64,000 nt of DNA from NCBI GenBank assembly GCA_022820925.1, contig JAJEEO010000008.1:62001-126000 (forward strand), written 5' to 3'. Origin of the DNA: Acidimicrobiia bacterium. GTDB lineage: Bacteria > Actinomycetota > Acidimicrobiia > Acidimicrobiales > Poriferisodalaceae. The notes below the pieces were generated by a model. The model was not told the DNA's origin and searched no databases. It saw only the letters and a program-made list of their open reading frames with translations. This document shows, piece by piece, positions 44,230 to 51,828 of the stretch (position 1 is the stretch's first letter; each line of letters begins with the position of its first letter). A program made the translations under genes and the position numbers.

Positions 44230-45522
44230 TCACCCGCGGGTGTGACCTTGACCGGTCACCACGAACTTCGTCGTCGTGAGCTGGGCGAGGCCCATCGGGC
44301 CACGGGCATGGAGCTTCTGGGTGCTGATGCCGATCTCCGCGCCGAAGCCGAACTCCTCGCCGTCGACGAAGCGGGTCGACGCATTCACCAGCACCGCGGC
44401 TGCATCAACACGGCGGGTGAACTCCTGCGCGGCGGCCAGGTCACCGGTCACGATGGCTTCGCTATGGCCGGTTCCGTGCCGGTTGATGTGCGTGATCGCC
44501 GCATCAAGGTCGTCGACGACGGCGATGCTCATCTTCAGCGCGAGGAACTCCGTCGAGAAGTCGTCGGGGCTTGCAGCGCCGATGCGCGGCGAGATGGCCT
44601 GCGATGCCGTGTCGCCGACGAGTTCCACGTCGCACAGATCGCCGACGATGCGCGGCAGGAAGGTCTCGGCCACGGAGCTGTGCACCAGGAGGGATTCTGC
44701 GGCGTTGCACACCGAGGGCCGGCTGAGCTTGGCATTGGCGACGATGTCGGCTGCCATGTCGAGGTCGGCAGCGGCGTCGACGTATACGTGGCAGTTGCCG
44801 TCGCCGTCGATGACGTATGGCACGGTGGCGTTCGCGAGCACCGAGGAGATCAGCGCAGGCCCGCCTCGCGGGATCAGGCAATCGATGCAGGAACGCAGGC
44901 GCATGAACTCCGTGGCGGCGCTGTGACGGGTGTCGGTGACCAGCAGCAGCGCATCTGCGGGGAGTCCCGCCTTCACCACGCCCTCGCGCAGTGCTTCGGC
45001 GATCGCGATGTTGGACTGGAGTGCCGCCGATGATCCCCGCAGGAACGCCGCGTTGGCCGATTTCAGGCACAGCCCGAACGCGTCCGAGGTGACGTTGGGC
45101 CGGCTCTCGTAGATGATGGCAACGACGCCGAGCGGCACCCTGACGCGCTCCACCACGAGCCCGTTGGGCCGCACCCAGCCGTCGACCCGCTCCCCCACCG
45201 GATCGGCGAGCGCCGCGACGTGGCGCAGCCCTGCAGCCATGGCGCCGATACGACCGTGATCGAGCCGCAGCCTGTCGACGAGCGTGTCCGAGGTGCCCGC
45301 CGCTTGGGCATTGGCGACGTCGTCTCGATTGGCGGCGAGAACGCTGTCGGTCGCTTCTTCGAGCAGATCTGCGGCCGACAGCAGGGCCTCGTCCCGCGCA
45401 GCGCCGGGTGCTTGCGCCAGGACCGTCGCGGCCGCCTTGGCGCGCTCGCCGAGCGCGAGCATCGCCGCAGAGACAGGGCTGCCGGTCTCCGTCGGCGCGG
45501 TCTGAGAGGCCACGTCAGGCAC
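44230..45522 (-). CDS. proA: Gamma-glutamyl phosphate reductase
   Basis: A 430-residue aldehyde dehydrogenase-fold reductase: glutamyl phosphate to glutamate semialdehyde in proline synthesis. The catalytic cysteine is C272 in LSRPSVCNAAESLLVH. RVRVPLGVVAIIYESRPNVT and the C-terminal GFGAEIGISTQKLHARGPMGL are diagnostic of ProA. GTG 45520-45522 start. proB lies upstream on the same strand, but instead of the usual close spacing there is a 145-bp gap holding repeat copy C. Confidence 0.96.
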   Translation of the reverse strand: MPDVASQTAPTETGSPVSAAMLALGERAKAAATVLAQAPGAARDEALLSAADLLEEATDSVLAANRDDVANAQAAGTSDTLVDRLRLDHGRIGAMAAGLRHVAALADPVGERVDGWVRPNGLVVERVRVPLGVVAIIYESRPNVTSDAFGLCLKSANAAFLRGSSAALQSNIAIAEALREGVVKAGLPADALLLVTDTRHSAATEFMRLRSCIDCLIPRGGPALISSVLANATVPYVIDGDGNCHVYVDAAADLDMAADIVANAKLSRPSVCNAAESLLVHSSVAETFLPRIVGDLCDVELVGDTASQAISPRIGAASPDDFSTEFLALKMSIAVVDDLDAAITHINRHGTGHSEAIVTGDLAAAQEFTRRVDAAAVLVNASTRFVDGEEFGFGAEIGISTQKLHARGPMGLAQLTTTKFVVTGQGHTRG

Positions 45523-45556
45523 CCGAGCAGACTAGTGGCATCGCCCCGAATCACCC

Positions 45557-45650
45557 CAGAGGCGAAGCCGTGGCCCGAGCGGCCCGTGAGCCCGTATCGA
45601 ATCGATATGGGGAACAAGAGCGGGAAACGACACAGGTCCCAGCAAGAGGC
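45557..45650 (+). repeat. Intergenic repeat, copy C (with substituted hairpin)
   Basis: Plus-strand copy of the interspersed repeat, in the proB-proA gap and antisense to those genes. It keeps GGCGAAGCCGTGGCCCGAGC, GGCCCGTGAGC and GAACAAGAGCGGGAAAC, but the short GCAGC-type joint between the last two blocks is replaced by a 21-base segment (45591-45611) that itself is an inverted repeat: CCCGTATCG/CGATATGGG around an AAT loop. Other copies are at 15865-16001 and 24662-24752. Confidence 0.8.
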
Positions 45651-45667
45651 GACTCATCTATCCACCC

Positions 45668-46762
45668 TTACCCCAGAACGATCAGGTCATCGCGGTGCAC
45701 GACAAGGGGGTGCAGACCCTCGGGGAGTTGATCGCTGCGCAAGCCGGCGGTGACGCTCAACCCTTCGGCATCGATGGCCGCGAGTCCCTTGGCGAAGATC
45801 TCGTTGTTCGGGTCGACGATGTCCACGGCCTCGCCTGCGGTGAACGATCCTTCAGCGCCGACGACGCCGGCCGCGAGCAGGGATTTTCCGCCTTGGGACA
45901 GGGCTCGCCGAGCGCCGTCGTCGACGGTCACCGTCCCTCGGGGAGCCACGGCAAATCCGATCCAGAGCTTGCGGGCCGAGACGCGGGCGTCCCGCGCAGG
46001 CACCGTGGTGCCGACGCCTGGTCGGCCCGCGGCGGCATCGGCGACCACATCAGGCCGGCGGGCTGAGGCGATCACCGTGCGCACTCCGCTCCACGAGGCC
46101 ATGCGAGCCGCTGCAAGCTTCGAGGCCATGCCGCCGCTGCCGACCGCGCTCGCCGAGCCTGCGGCAGCCTGCAGCGATGGGCTCACTTCCTGGATCTCGG
46201 AGATCAGCGAGGCTTCGGGATCGATGTTGGGATCCGCGGTGAGCACGCCGGGCATGTCGGTCAGCAGGATTAGCGCATCGGCGCGCACCAGGTTCGCGAC
46301 GAGTGCCGCTATCCGGTCGTTGTCGCCGTAGCGGATGGCGTCGTCGGCGATCGCGTCGTTCTCGTTGACGACGGGAACGACGCCGAGGTCGAGCAGGTGA
46401 TGGAACGTCGCCCGGGCGTGCAGGTACTGGTCGCGGTCGCGGAAGTCGTGCGGAGCGATCAGGACCTGGCCCACGACCATGCCCTGGTCGGCGAACAGCT
46501 CCCGGTAGGACGCCATGAGGTCGATCTGCCCCACTGCGGACAGCGCCTGGAGCCGCTCAGGCTCGGTGGGCCGTTCGACGTCGAGCCGTTGCACGCCTGC
46601 GGTGATCGCGCCGGAGGTGACCACGATCACGTCGTGTCCCGCAGCGCGAACGTCGGCGACTTCCGAAGCCAGCTTCGCGACAGCGTCGAGGTCGACCCGC
46701 CCGTCCGATGTGGTGATGGACGACGTCCCGATCTTCGCGATCAGCCGTTGTGAGGCAGGCAT
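45668..46762 (-). CDS. proB: Glutamate 5-kinase
   Basis: A 364-residue kinase phosphorylating glutamate, the first step of proline synthesis. The amino acid kinase domain (residues 1-255) has AKIGTSSIT at the start, VIVVTSGAITAGV, VPVVNENDAI and GSGGMASKLAAARMAS. The C-terminal PUA domain (about 275-364) follows, as in bacterial ProB proteins. ATG 46760-46762. It lies between obgE and proA, in the order conserved across many actinobacteria. Feedback control by proline through the kinase and PUA domains is known for the family. Confidence 0.96.
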   Translation of the reverse strand: MPASQRLIAKIGTSSITTSDGRVDLDAVAKLASEVADVRAAGHDVIVVTSGAITAGVQRLDVERPTEPERLQALSAVGQIDLMASYRELFADQGMVVGQVLIAPHDFRDRDQYLHARATFHHLLDLGVVPVVNENDAIADDAIRYGDNDRIAALVANLVRADALILLTDMPGVLTADPNIDPEASLISEIQEVSPSLQAAAGSASAVGSGGMASKLAAARMASWSGVRTVIASARRPDVVADAAAGRPGVGTTVPARDARVSARKLWIGFAVAPRGTVTVDDGARRALSQGGKSLLAAGVVGAEGSFTAGEAVDIVDPNNEIFAKGLAAIDAEGLSVTAGLRSDQLPEGLHPLVVHRDDLIVLG

Positions 46763-46823
46763 CGACGTCAATCCTGCCGTGTTGCCGTCGCGATGACAGC
46801 GACCGGGCTCGCGTGCTGAGGGC

Positions 46824-48092
46824 TCACGTGTCGGGCTCGTAGGTGAACTCGAAGTCGCCGATGCGGACAAGATCGCCGGACTGGGCGCCGTTGCGGGCCA
46901 GAGCTCGCGACACGCCGAGTTTCTCCAGCCGCCGTAGCGCCCATGCCAGCGCGGCGGGATCGGTCAAGTCCGACAGCGCCACCGCTCGCCGTGCCTGGCG
47001 ACCCTCGATCTCGAAGATCCCCTCCGCAAGGCGCAGCACAGCAACGCCTCCCGGCGGCGGGCGGTGCACGACGTACTGGGTGGGGGCGTCGTCGGCATCG
47101 CGTGCCTCGGCAACCAGGTCCCGCAGGCTTCCGAGCACCGAGTTCACGCCCTCACCTGTCACCGCGCTGACGCGCGGCCCGTCCCAGTCGAGATGCGCCA
47201 CATCGGTCTTGGTGCCCACGACCAGCTTGCGCCGGGTCGCGAGCACGGGGTTGTAGCGCTCGAGCTCGCCGAGCAGCACGTCGACCTGCTCATGCGGATC
47301 GCGACCTGAGACCTCGGCGAGATCCGCCATGATCAGCAGCACACGAGCACGCTCGACGTGCCGAAGGAACTGGTGCCCGAGTCCCTTGCCCTCGGCGGCC
47401 CCCTCGATCAGTCCCGGCACATCCGCGATGACCATCTCGAAACTGCCCTCGTTGCTGCGCCGATCACGAACAGCGCCGTCATCGAGCCGGACGACGCCCA
47501 GAGAGGGCGTGAGCGTCGTGAACGGGTACGAGGCGACCTTCGGCTTCGCTGCTGACACCGCGCTGATGAAGGTGCTCTTGCCGGCGTTGGGGAATCCGAC
47601 CAGTGCGACATCGGCCATCAGCTTGAGCTCCAGGCCGAACCAGTGCTCCTCGCCAGGCTCTGCCTGTTCGGCGAATTGGGGTGCTCGCAGCCGGTTGGAA
47701 GCGAAGCGCACATTGCCGCGTCCGCCCCGGCCGCCGTGCGCGGCCAGCCACCGGTCGCCCTCGCTCACGAGGTCGGCGATCGCCGTGCCGTCGCGATCGC
47801 GCACCACGGTGCCCTCCGGCACCCTGACGAACTCGTCATCGCCGTTGCGGCCGTGTCGCTTGCGGCCCTGGCCGTGCGTTCCGTTGGCGGCGCGCCGGAA
47901 CGGAAAGTCTCGGAACGCCAGCAGAGAGGCCACGTTGCGGTCGGCCACCAACCACACGTCGCCGCCATGACCACCGTCTCCCCCGTCGGGGCCGCCACGG
48001 GGCACGTGGGCCTCGCGACGGAATGACACGCAACCAGCGCCGCCGTCGCCTCCCTTGGCGTGCAGCTGGCATTCATCGACAAAGTCGCTCAT
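46824..48092 (-). CDS. obgE: GTPase Obg/CgtA
   Basis: A 422-residue ribosome-assembly GTPase acting on the 50S subunit. N-terminal Obg fold (1-158) has the glycine-rich repeats GGDGGAG and GGPDGGDGGHGG. The G domain has G1 GFPNAGKST (166-174), G3 DVPGLI, and G4 at the TKTD segment. The C-terminal OCT domain (about 345-422) ends YEPDT and is found in actinobacteria and some others. ATG 48090-48092. Located after rplU-rpmA and before proB, the usual order. Confidence 0.96.
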   Translation of the reverse strand: MSDFVDECQLHAKGGDGGAGCVSFRREAHVPRGGPDGGDGGHGGDVWLVADRNVASLLAFRDFPFRRAANGTHGQGRKRHGRNGDDEFVRVPEGTVVRDRDGTAIADLVSEGDRWLAAHGGRGGRGNVRFASNRLRAPQFAEQAEPGEEHWFGLELKLMADVALVGFPNAGKSTFISAVSAAKPKVASYPFTTLTPSLGVVRLDDGAVRDRRSNEGSFEMVIADVPGLIEGAAEGKGLGHQFLRHVERARVLLIMADLAEVSGRDPHEQVDVLLGELERYNPVLATRRKLVVGTKTDVAHLDWDGPRVSAVTGEGVNSVLGSLRDLVAEARDADDAPTQYVVHRPPPGGVAVLRLAEGIFEIEGRQARRAVALSDLTDPAALAWALRRLEKLGVSRALARNGAQSGDLVRIGDFEFTYEPDT

Positions 48093-48162
48093 CGGCGGTC
48101 GCCTGCCCAGGCTGTCTCGGCTGTGCCCGTCGACGCCCGCCCGGACGTCACGGCATCCCGGA

Positions 48163-48414
48163 CTAGGAGGTGACGACGTCGACCAGCCGGCGTCCGCGGC
48201 GATAGCCGAAACGCACGACCCCCGGTGCCGTGGCGTACAGGGTGTCGTCCTTGCCACGACCCACGTTGCGGCCCGGATGGAATTTGGTACCCCGCTGGCG
48301 CACGATGATGCCGCCGGCATCGATCGTCTGGCCTGAGTACACCTTCACGCCGAGGCGCTTTGCGATCGAATCGCGCCCGTTGCGGGTGGAGCCTCCGCCC
48401 TTGGTCTTCGACAT
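48163..48414 (-). CDS. rpmA: 50S ribosomal protein L27
   Basis: An 83-residue bL27 protein. The N-terminal [21 protein letters not shown] reaches the peptidyl-transferase centre; this protein begins MSKTKGGG rather than the more common [28 protein letters not shown] is the conserved core and [12 protein letters not shown] the C-terminus. No cleavable N-terminal extension as in Firmicutes. It follows rplU by 46 bp and precedes obgE. Confidence 0.97.
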   Translation of the reverse strand: MSKTKGGGSTRNGRDSIAKRLGVKVYSGQTIDAGGIIVRQRGTKFHPGRNVGRGKDDTLYATAPGVVRFGYRRGRRLVDVVTS

Positions 48415-48460
48415 CGTGCTGTCCTTTTGGTGTCCGGTGGGGCGCGCTCGGCGGGATGGG

Positions 48461-48772
48461 TCAGGTGGTGGCGATTGCGGTGATCTCGACCGTGCTGTAA
48501 CGCTGCCGGTGGCCCCACCTGCGCCGGTTGTTTGTGGCGTTCTTGTAGGTGAATCCGTCGATCTTGGGACCCTTGGTCTCGCCGAGCACCCGTCCCCGCA
48601 CCAGGGCGCCGTCGAGTTCGTCGGGCGTCGCCAGCACCGTGCCGTCGTCAACGACGAGCACCGGCGTGAAGGTGACTTCCTCGCCCGCCTGCACCGCGAG
48701 CAGCTCAACGTCGAGCCGTTGGCCGGCCTCGACGCGGCGCTGCTTGCCGCCGGTGGCGATGACTGCGTACAT
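48461..48772 (-). CDS. rplU: 50S ribosomal protein L21
   Basis: A 103-residue bL21 protein that binds 23S rRNA. It begins [11 protein letters not shown], the standard start, and has [10 protein letters not shown] and [22 protein letters not shown] at the C-terminus. ATG 48770-48772 chosen on this basis; the frame is open ten codons further upstream. The rne gene ends 61 bp upstream. That gap contains a 5-bp stem ACCGA/TCGGT around TTTTC (48812-48826), perhaps part of an RNase E processing site; this is only a possibility. Confidence 0.97.
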   Translation of the reverse strand: MYAVIATGGKQRRVEAGQRLDVELLAVQAGEEVTFTPVLVVDDGTVLATPDELDGALVRGRVLGETKGPKIDGFTYKNATNNRRRWGHRQRYSTVEITAIATT

Positions 48773-48832
48773 CAATCCGGAAGGATACCGATGACCCCTC
48801 AATTCGGCGCAACCGATTTTCTCGGTCGGCCG

Positions 48833-50905
48833 CTAGGCGAACAGCGACTCCCGCAGCACGATGCCCCGTCCATCGCAGACCTCGCAGGGATCGGACATCG
48901 ACTCCAGCAGACCCTCCCCCGTACGCATCCGGGTCATCTGGACGATGCCCATGTCCGAGATCGGCTCGGTTGCGGTTCGCGTCTTGTCGCGAGCCAATGC
49001 CTCGTTCAGCGTCGACATCAGCTTCTCGCGCTGTCGCTTGTCGTCCATGTCGACGAAGTCCACGACGATGATGCCGCCGATGTCTCGCAGGCGCAGTTGC
49101 TTCGCGATCTCGGTCGCTGCCTCAAGGTTGTTCTGAAAGAGAGTCTCGTTGAGGCTGGAACTGCCGACATTGCGCCCCGTGTTGACGTCGATCACGGTGA
49201 GCGCCTCGGTGTGCTCGATGATGAGCGAGCCGCCTGAGGGGAGCCAGACCTTGCGATCGGTGGCCTTGCGCACCTGTTCTGCGACGTGGACGCGCTCGAA
49301 CAGCGCGAGACGCTCGGCCACCGGGTCGTAGTAGCGGATCCGATCGACCAGCGGTGCCGCAACCGCCTCCATGTATCCCTTGACCTGTTCGAACAGCGAC
49401 GGGTCGTCGATCACGACCTCACGGAAGTCCGCCGTGAACTGCTCGCGGATGATGCGCACCGCAAGCTCGGGTTCGCGGAACAGCAGCGCCGGAGCATCAG
49501 AACGCTCAGCAAGCTGGGAGATCTGCGTCCATTGACGAGTCAGCCGTTCGATGTCCCGGCGGATCTCCGCGGGGGTGACGTTCTCGGCCGCCGTCCGCAG
49601 GATCACGCCGAAACCCTCGGGAGTTTCCTTGGCCAGCAAGCTGCGCAGCCTGCGCCGCTCCCGGCTCGGCAGGCGGCGTGAGATACCCGTGACGCTGCTG
49701 TTGGGAATGAGCACTACGAACCGGCCCGGCAGCGATACCTCTGTCGTCAGGCGGGCGCCCTTGTGGCCAATCGGATTCTTGATGACCTGGCACATGATCT
49801 TCTGGCCATTGCGGATCAGCTCCCCGATCGCGGGTCCCTCGACAGATCGGCCTCGACGCCCGCCCGCCCGCTTGCGCTCGGGACTGGCGTCGTCGTCGCT
49901 GTCATCGGTGTTGACGGTCAGATCACCCCGGTAGAGCACTGCCTGCTTGGGCGTGCCGATGTCGACGAACGCTGCCTCCATGCCCGGAAGCACCCGCCGC
50001 ACCCGGCCCATGTAGAGGTTGCCGTAGATCTCGGAGATGTCGTCAGATGGACGGCTGACGTAGTACTCGATGAGCGACCGGCCTTCGAGCACTGCGATGT
50101 GGGTGGCGCCTTCCGCGACGTGGACGCACATGCGGTACCGGCCGATCGGCTTGCCGTTGCGGTACTTGCCGCGGCGCTCGGAGAGCTGCGCGTCGTCGAG
50201 TTCGACTGGCTGCTGATCAGCCAGGATCGCCTCGACGGGAGCGTGGGAACCGTTGCGCCCCTCGCCCGCCGTCGATTGCGCCTCGCCCGATCGACCACGC
50301 CCGCCGCGTCCTCGACCACCTCGGCGGCGACGGCGACGACCAGCGGTGCCGTCGTCTTCGGTCGGCTGGGAGGTCGGTGCCGGACGGCTGTCCCCGATTT
50401 GCGGCTTGCGCACCGGCGGGGGTACCGGCGGCGGCTGCAGCTTCTCCGGCCCAGCTGGAGCGTCGGCCGAGTCGGTTGCCGTCTTGGGCTTGGACCCGCC
50501 CTTGCCGTTGGGTCCAGCCTGGGACTTCGTCCCGGACCCAGACTTGGCCTTGGGCTCTGCCTTTGACTTCGGCTCTGCCTTGGCTTTGGGTTCTGCCTTT
50601 GCGGCGGGCCCTGATTCTTGCTTGGGCTCCGGAGCTTGCTTGGGCTCCGAGGAGGCCCCCTCCGATGATGTGCTCGCTCGCCTGCGTCGCGTCTGCTGGG
50701 GTGGGGCCTCTGCGGGCGCTGCAGCGCTCAAGCCCGGTTCAGGCTTGTCGGGCGTATCGCCGGTCGTGGGTGCCACCAGCCGGCGCTTGCGCACGGCCGG
50801 CGGCGACTCTGCTGTGCTGGTCTCGGTCGAATTGCTGTCTTTGGAGTCGTTCCTGCTCTCGTTTGCTGTGTCGTTTGCTGTGTCGTTCAGTGTCGATTCA
50901 TCCAC
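48833..50905 (-). CDS. rne: Ribonuclease E/G family endoribonuclease
   Basis: A 690-residue RNase E/G, the main endonuclease of mRNA decay and rRNA processing. Residues 1-225 are a disordered, highly charged extension with Pro/Lys/Ala tandem units (AEPKAKAEPKSKAEPKAK, about 105-125) and an RGG-like box GGRGRGGRGRSG. The catalytic core starts about 240: S1 domain YMGRVRRVLPGMEAAFVDIG, DNase I-like region with the Mg-binding Asp in VIDVNTGRN and VVDFVDMDD, and the Zn-link CEVC near the end. A long N-terminal extension is common in actinobacterial RNase E and can bind RNA or partners. Its start overlaps the upstream gene's stop by 8 bases. Confidence 0.95.
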   Translation of the reverse strand: MDESTLNDTANDTANESRNDSKDSNSTETSTAESPPAVRKRRLVAPTTGDTPDKPEPGLSAAAPAEAPPQQTRRRRASTSSEGASSEPKQAPEPKQESGPAAKAEPKAKAEPKSKAEPKAKSGSGTKSQAGPNGKGGSKPKTATDSADAPAGPEKLQPPPVPPPVRKPQIGDSRPAPTSQPTEDDGTAGRRRRRRGGRGRGGRGRSGEAQSTAGEGRNGSHAPVEAILADQQPVELDDAQLSERRGKYRNGKPIGRYRMCVHVAEGATHIAVLEGRSLIEYYVSRPSDDISEIYGNLYMGRVRRVLPGMEAAFVDIGTPKQAVLYRGDLTVNTDDSDDDASPERKRAGGRRGRSVEGPAIGELIRNGQKIMCQVIKNPIGHKGARLTTEVSLPGRFVVLIPNSSVTGISRRLPSRERRRLRSLLAKETPEGFGVILRTAAENVTPAEIRRDIERLTRQWTQISQLAERSDAPALLFREPELAVRIIREQFTADFREVVIDDPSLFEQVKGYMEAVAAPLVDRIRYYDPVAERLALFERVHVAEQVRKATDRKVWLPSGGSLIIEHTEALTVIDVNTGRNVGSSSLNETLFQNNLEAATEIAKQLRLRDIGGIIVVDFVDMDDKRQREKLMSTLNEALARDKTRTATEPISDMGIVQMTRMRTGEGLLESMSDPCEVCDGRGIVLRESLFA

Positions 50906-51767
50906 TGAGAGTTTCCTTCTGTCTCTGGGCGCATCGGGAAGGCACGGCCGGTTCGGCTCGTCCTACGGCGCCACACGTCCATTGGTGTGTTCTTCGGGCT
51001 TTGCCCATGTCATATGTCGGCGCGAGCGCCGACACCAGTTCGCTGGGGCGCACCACCCGGGGCGTGGCTGACAGCTCGGCGCTCAGCACCGCCCCCAGAT
51101 CCGAATGTCCGACCACCTGCAGCACCTCAACGCTGGGTCGAATATCCGAACTCACGGTCTCGCCTTTGTGCACCCGTTCTGTCACGACGGTACCGGCGGC
51201 AAGCAGTTCCGCAACTGCTTTCGCCGCTGCGGCCTCATCCAGCCCCACGATGTCGAACCGCCAGCCGCATGTGCGGACAGCAGCCTGCAGCGACGGCCCG
51301 CGGCCGTCGGTCAGCACCGCGGCAGACACATCCATGCCCACCGGCAGCGTCTCGCTGAGCGCTTCGGCAATGGTGCAGTAGCTCGGGGCGTCGACCTGTG
51401 GCTCGTGTTCGCAGGGTGCGTGGGTGCCGCCCCGGCAGACGATCACCGGCCCCCGAGCAGCGACGCCAGTGCCGACACCGTCGAAGGCGTCGAGGGCGTC
51501 GGGGGCGTCTGCCGCACCGTCAACCAGCGCAGTACCAACCAGCGCACTGTCCACCAGCGGCAGCTCCACATACTCGCCGTCGGATTCGTACCCGGTCGGC
51601 AGTGCCAGACCAAAGCTCATCCGCATGCGAGGCGAGAAGCCTTCGCTGTAGGCCACCGGCAGCCCCACCCTGCGCACGGCGCGCTCGGTCACCCGGGCCA
51701 CATCCCGGTGGCCGATGAACCGGATCTTGCCGATCTTGGAAAAGCGGACGCGCAGCCTCAATGCCAT
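50898..51767 (-). CDS. TIGR03936-family radical SAM-associated protein (DUF2344)
   Basis: A 289-residue member of the DUF2344/TIGR03936 family, which occurs beside or fused to a TIGR03960-type radical SAM protein; here the partner is the previous gene. The N-terminus RLRVRFSKIGKIRFIGHRDVARVTERAVRRVGLPVAYSEGFSPR (residues 4-47) holds the family pattern. The rest is less conserved. Function of the pair is unknown; the constant position next to rne and ribosomal genes suggests RNA modification, but that is inference. ATG 51765-51767. Its end overlaps the RNase E start by 8 bases. Confidence 0.88.
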   Translation of the reverse strand: MALRLRVRFSKIGKIRFIGHRDVARVTERAVRRVGLPVAYSEGFSPRMRMSFGLALPTGYESDGEYVELPLVDSALVGTALVDGAADAPDALDAFDGVGTGVAARGPVIVCRGGTHAPCEHEPQVDAPSYCTIAEALSETLPVGMDVSAAVLTDGRGPSLQAAVRTCGWRFDIVGLDEAAAAKAVAELLAAGTVVTERVHKGETVSSDIRPSVEVLQVVGHSDLGAVLSAELSATPRVVRPSELVSALAPTYDMGKARRTHQWTCGAVGRAEPAVPSRCAQRQKETLSG

Positions 51768-51828
51768 TTCCCACCCACGAGGGTGGGAGCGGCACTGCAG
51801 CTCAGCACCGGCGCGTCGAGGCAGCGCA

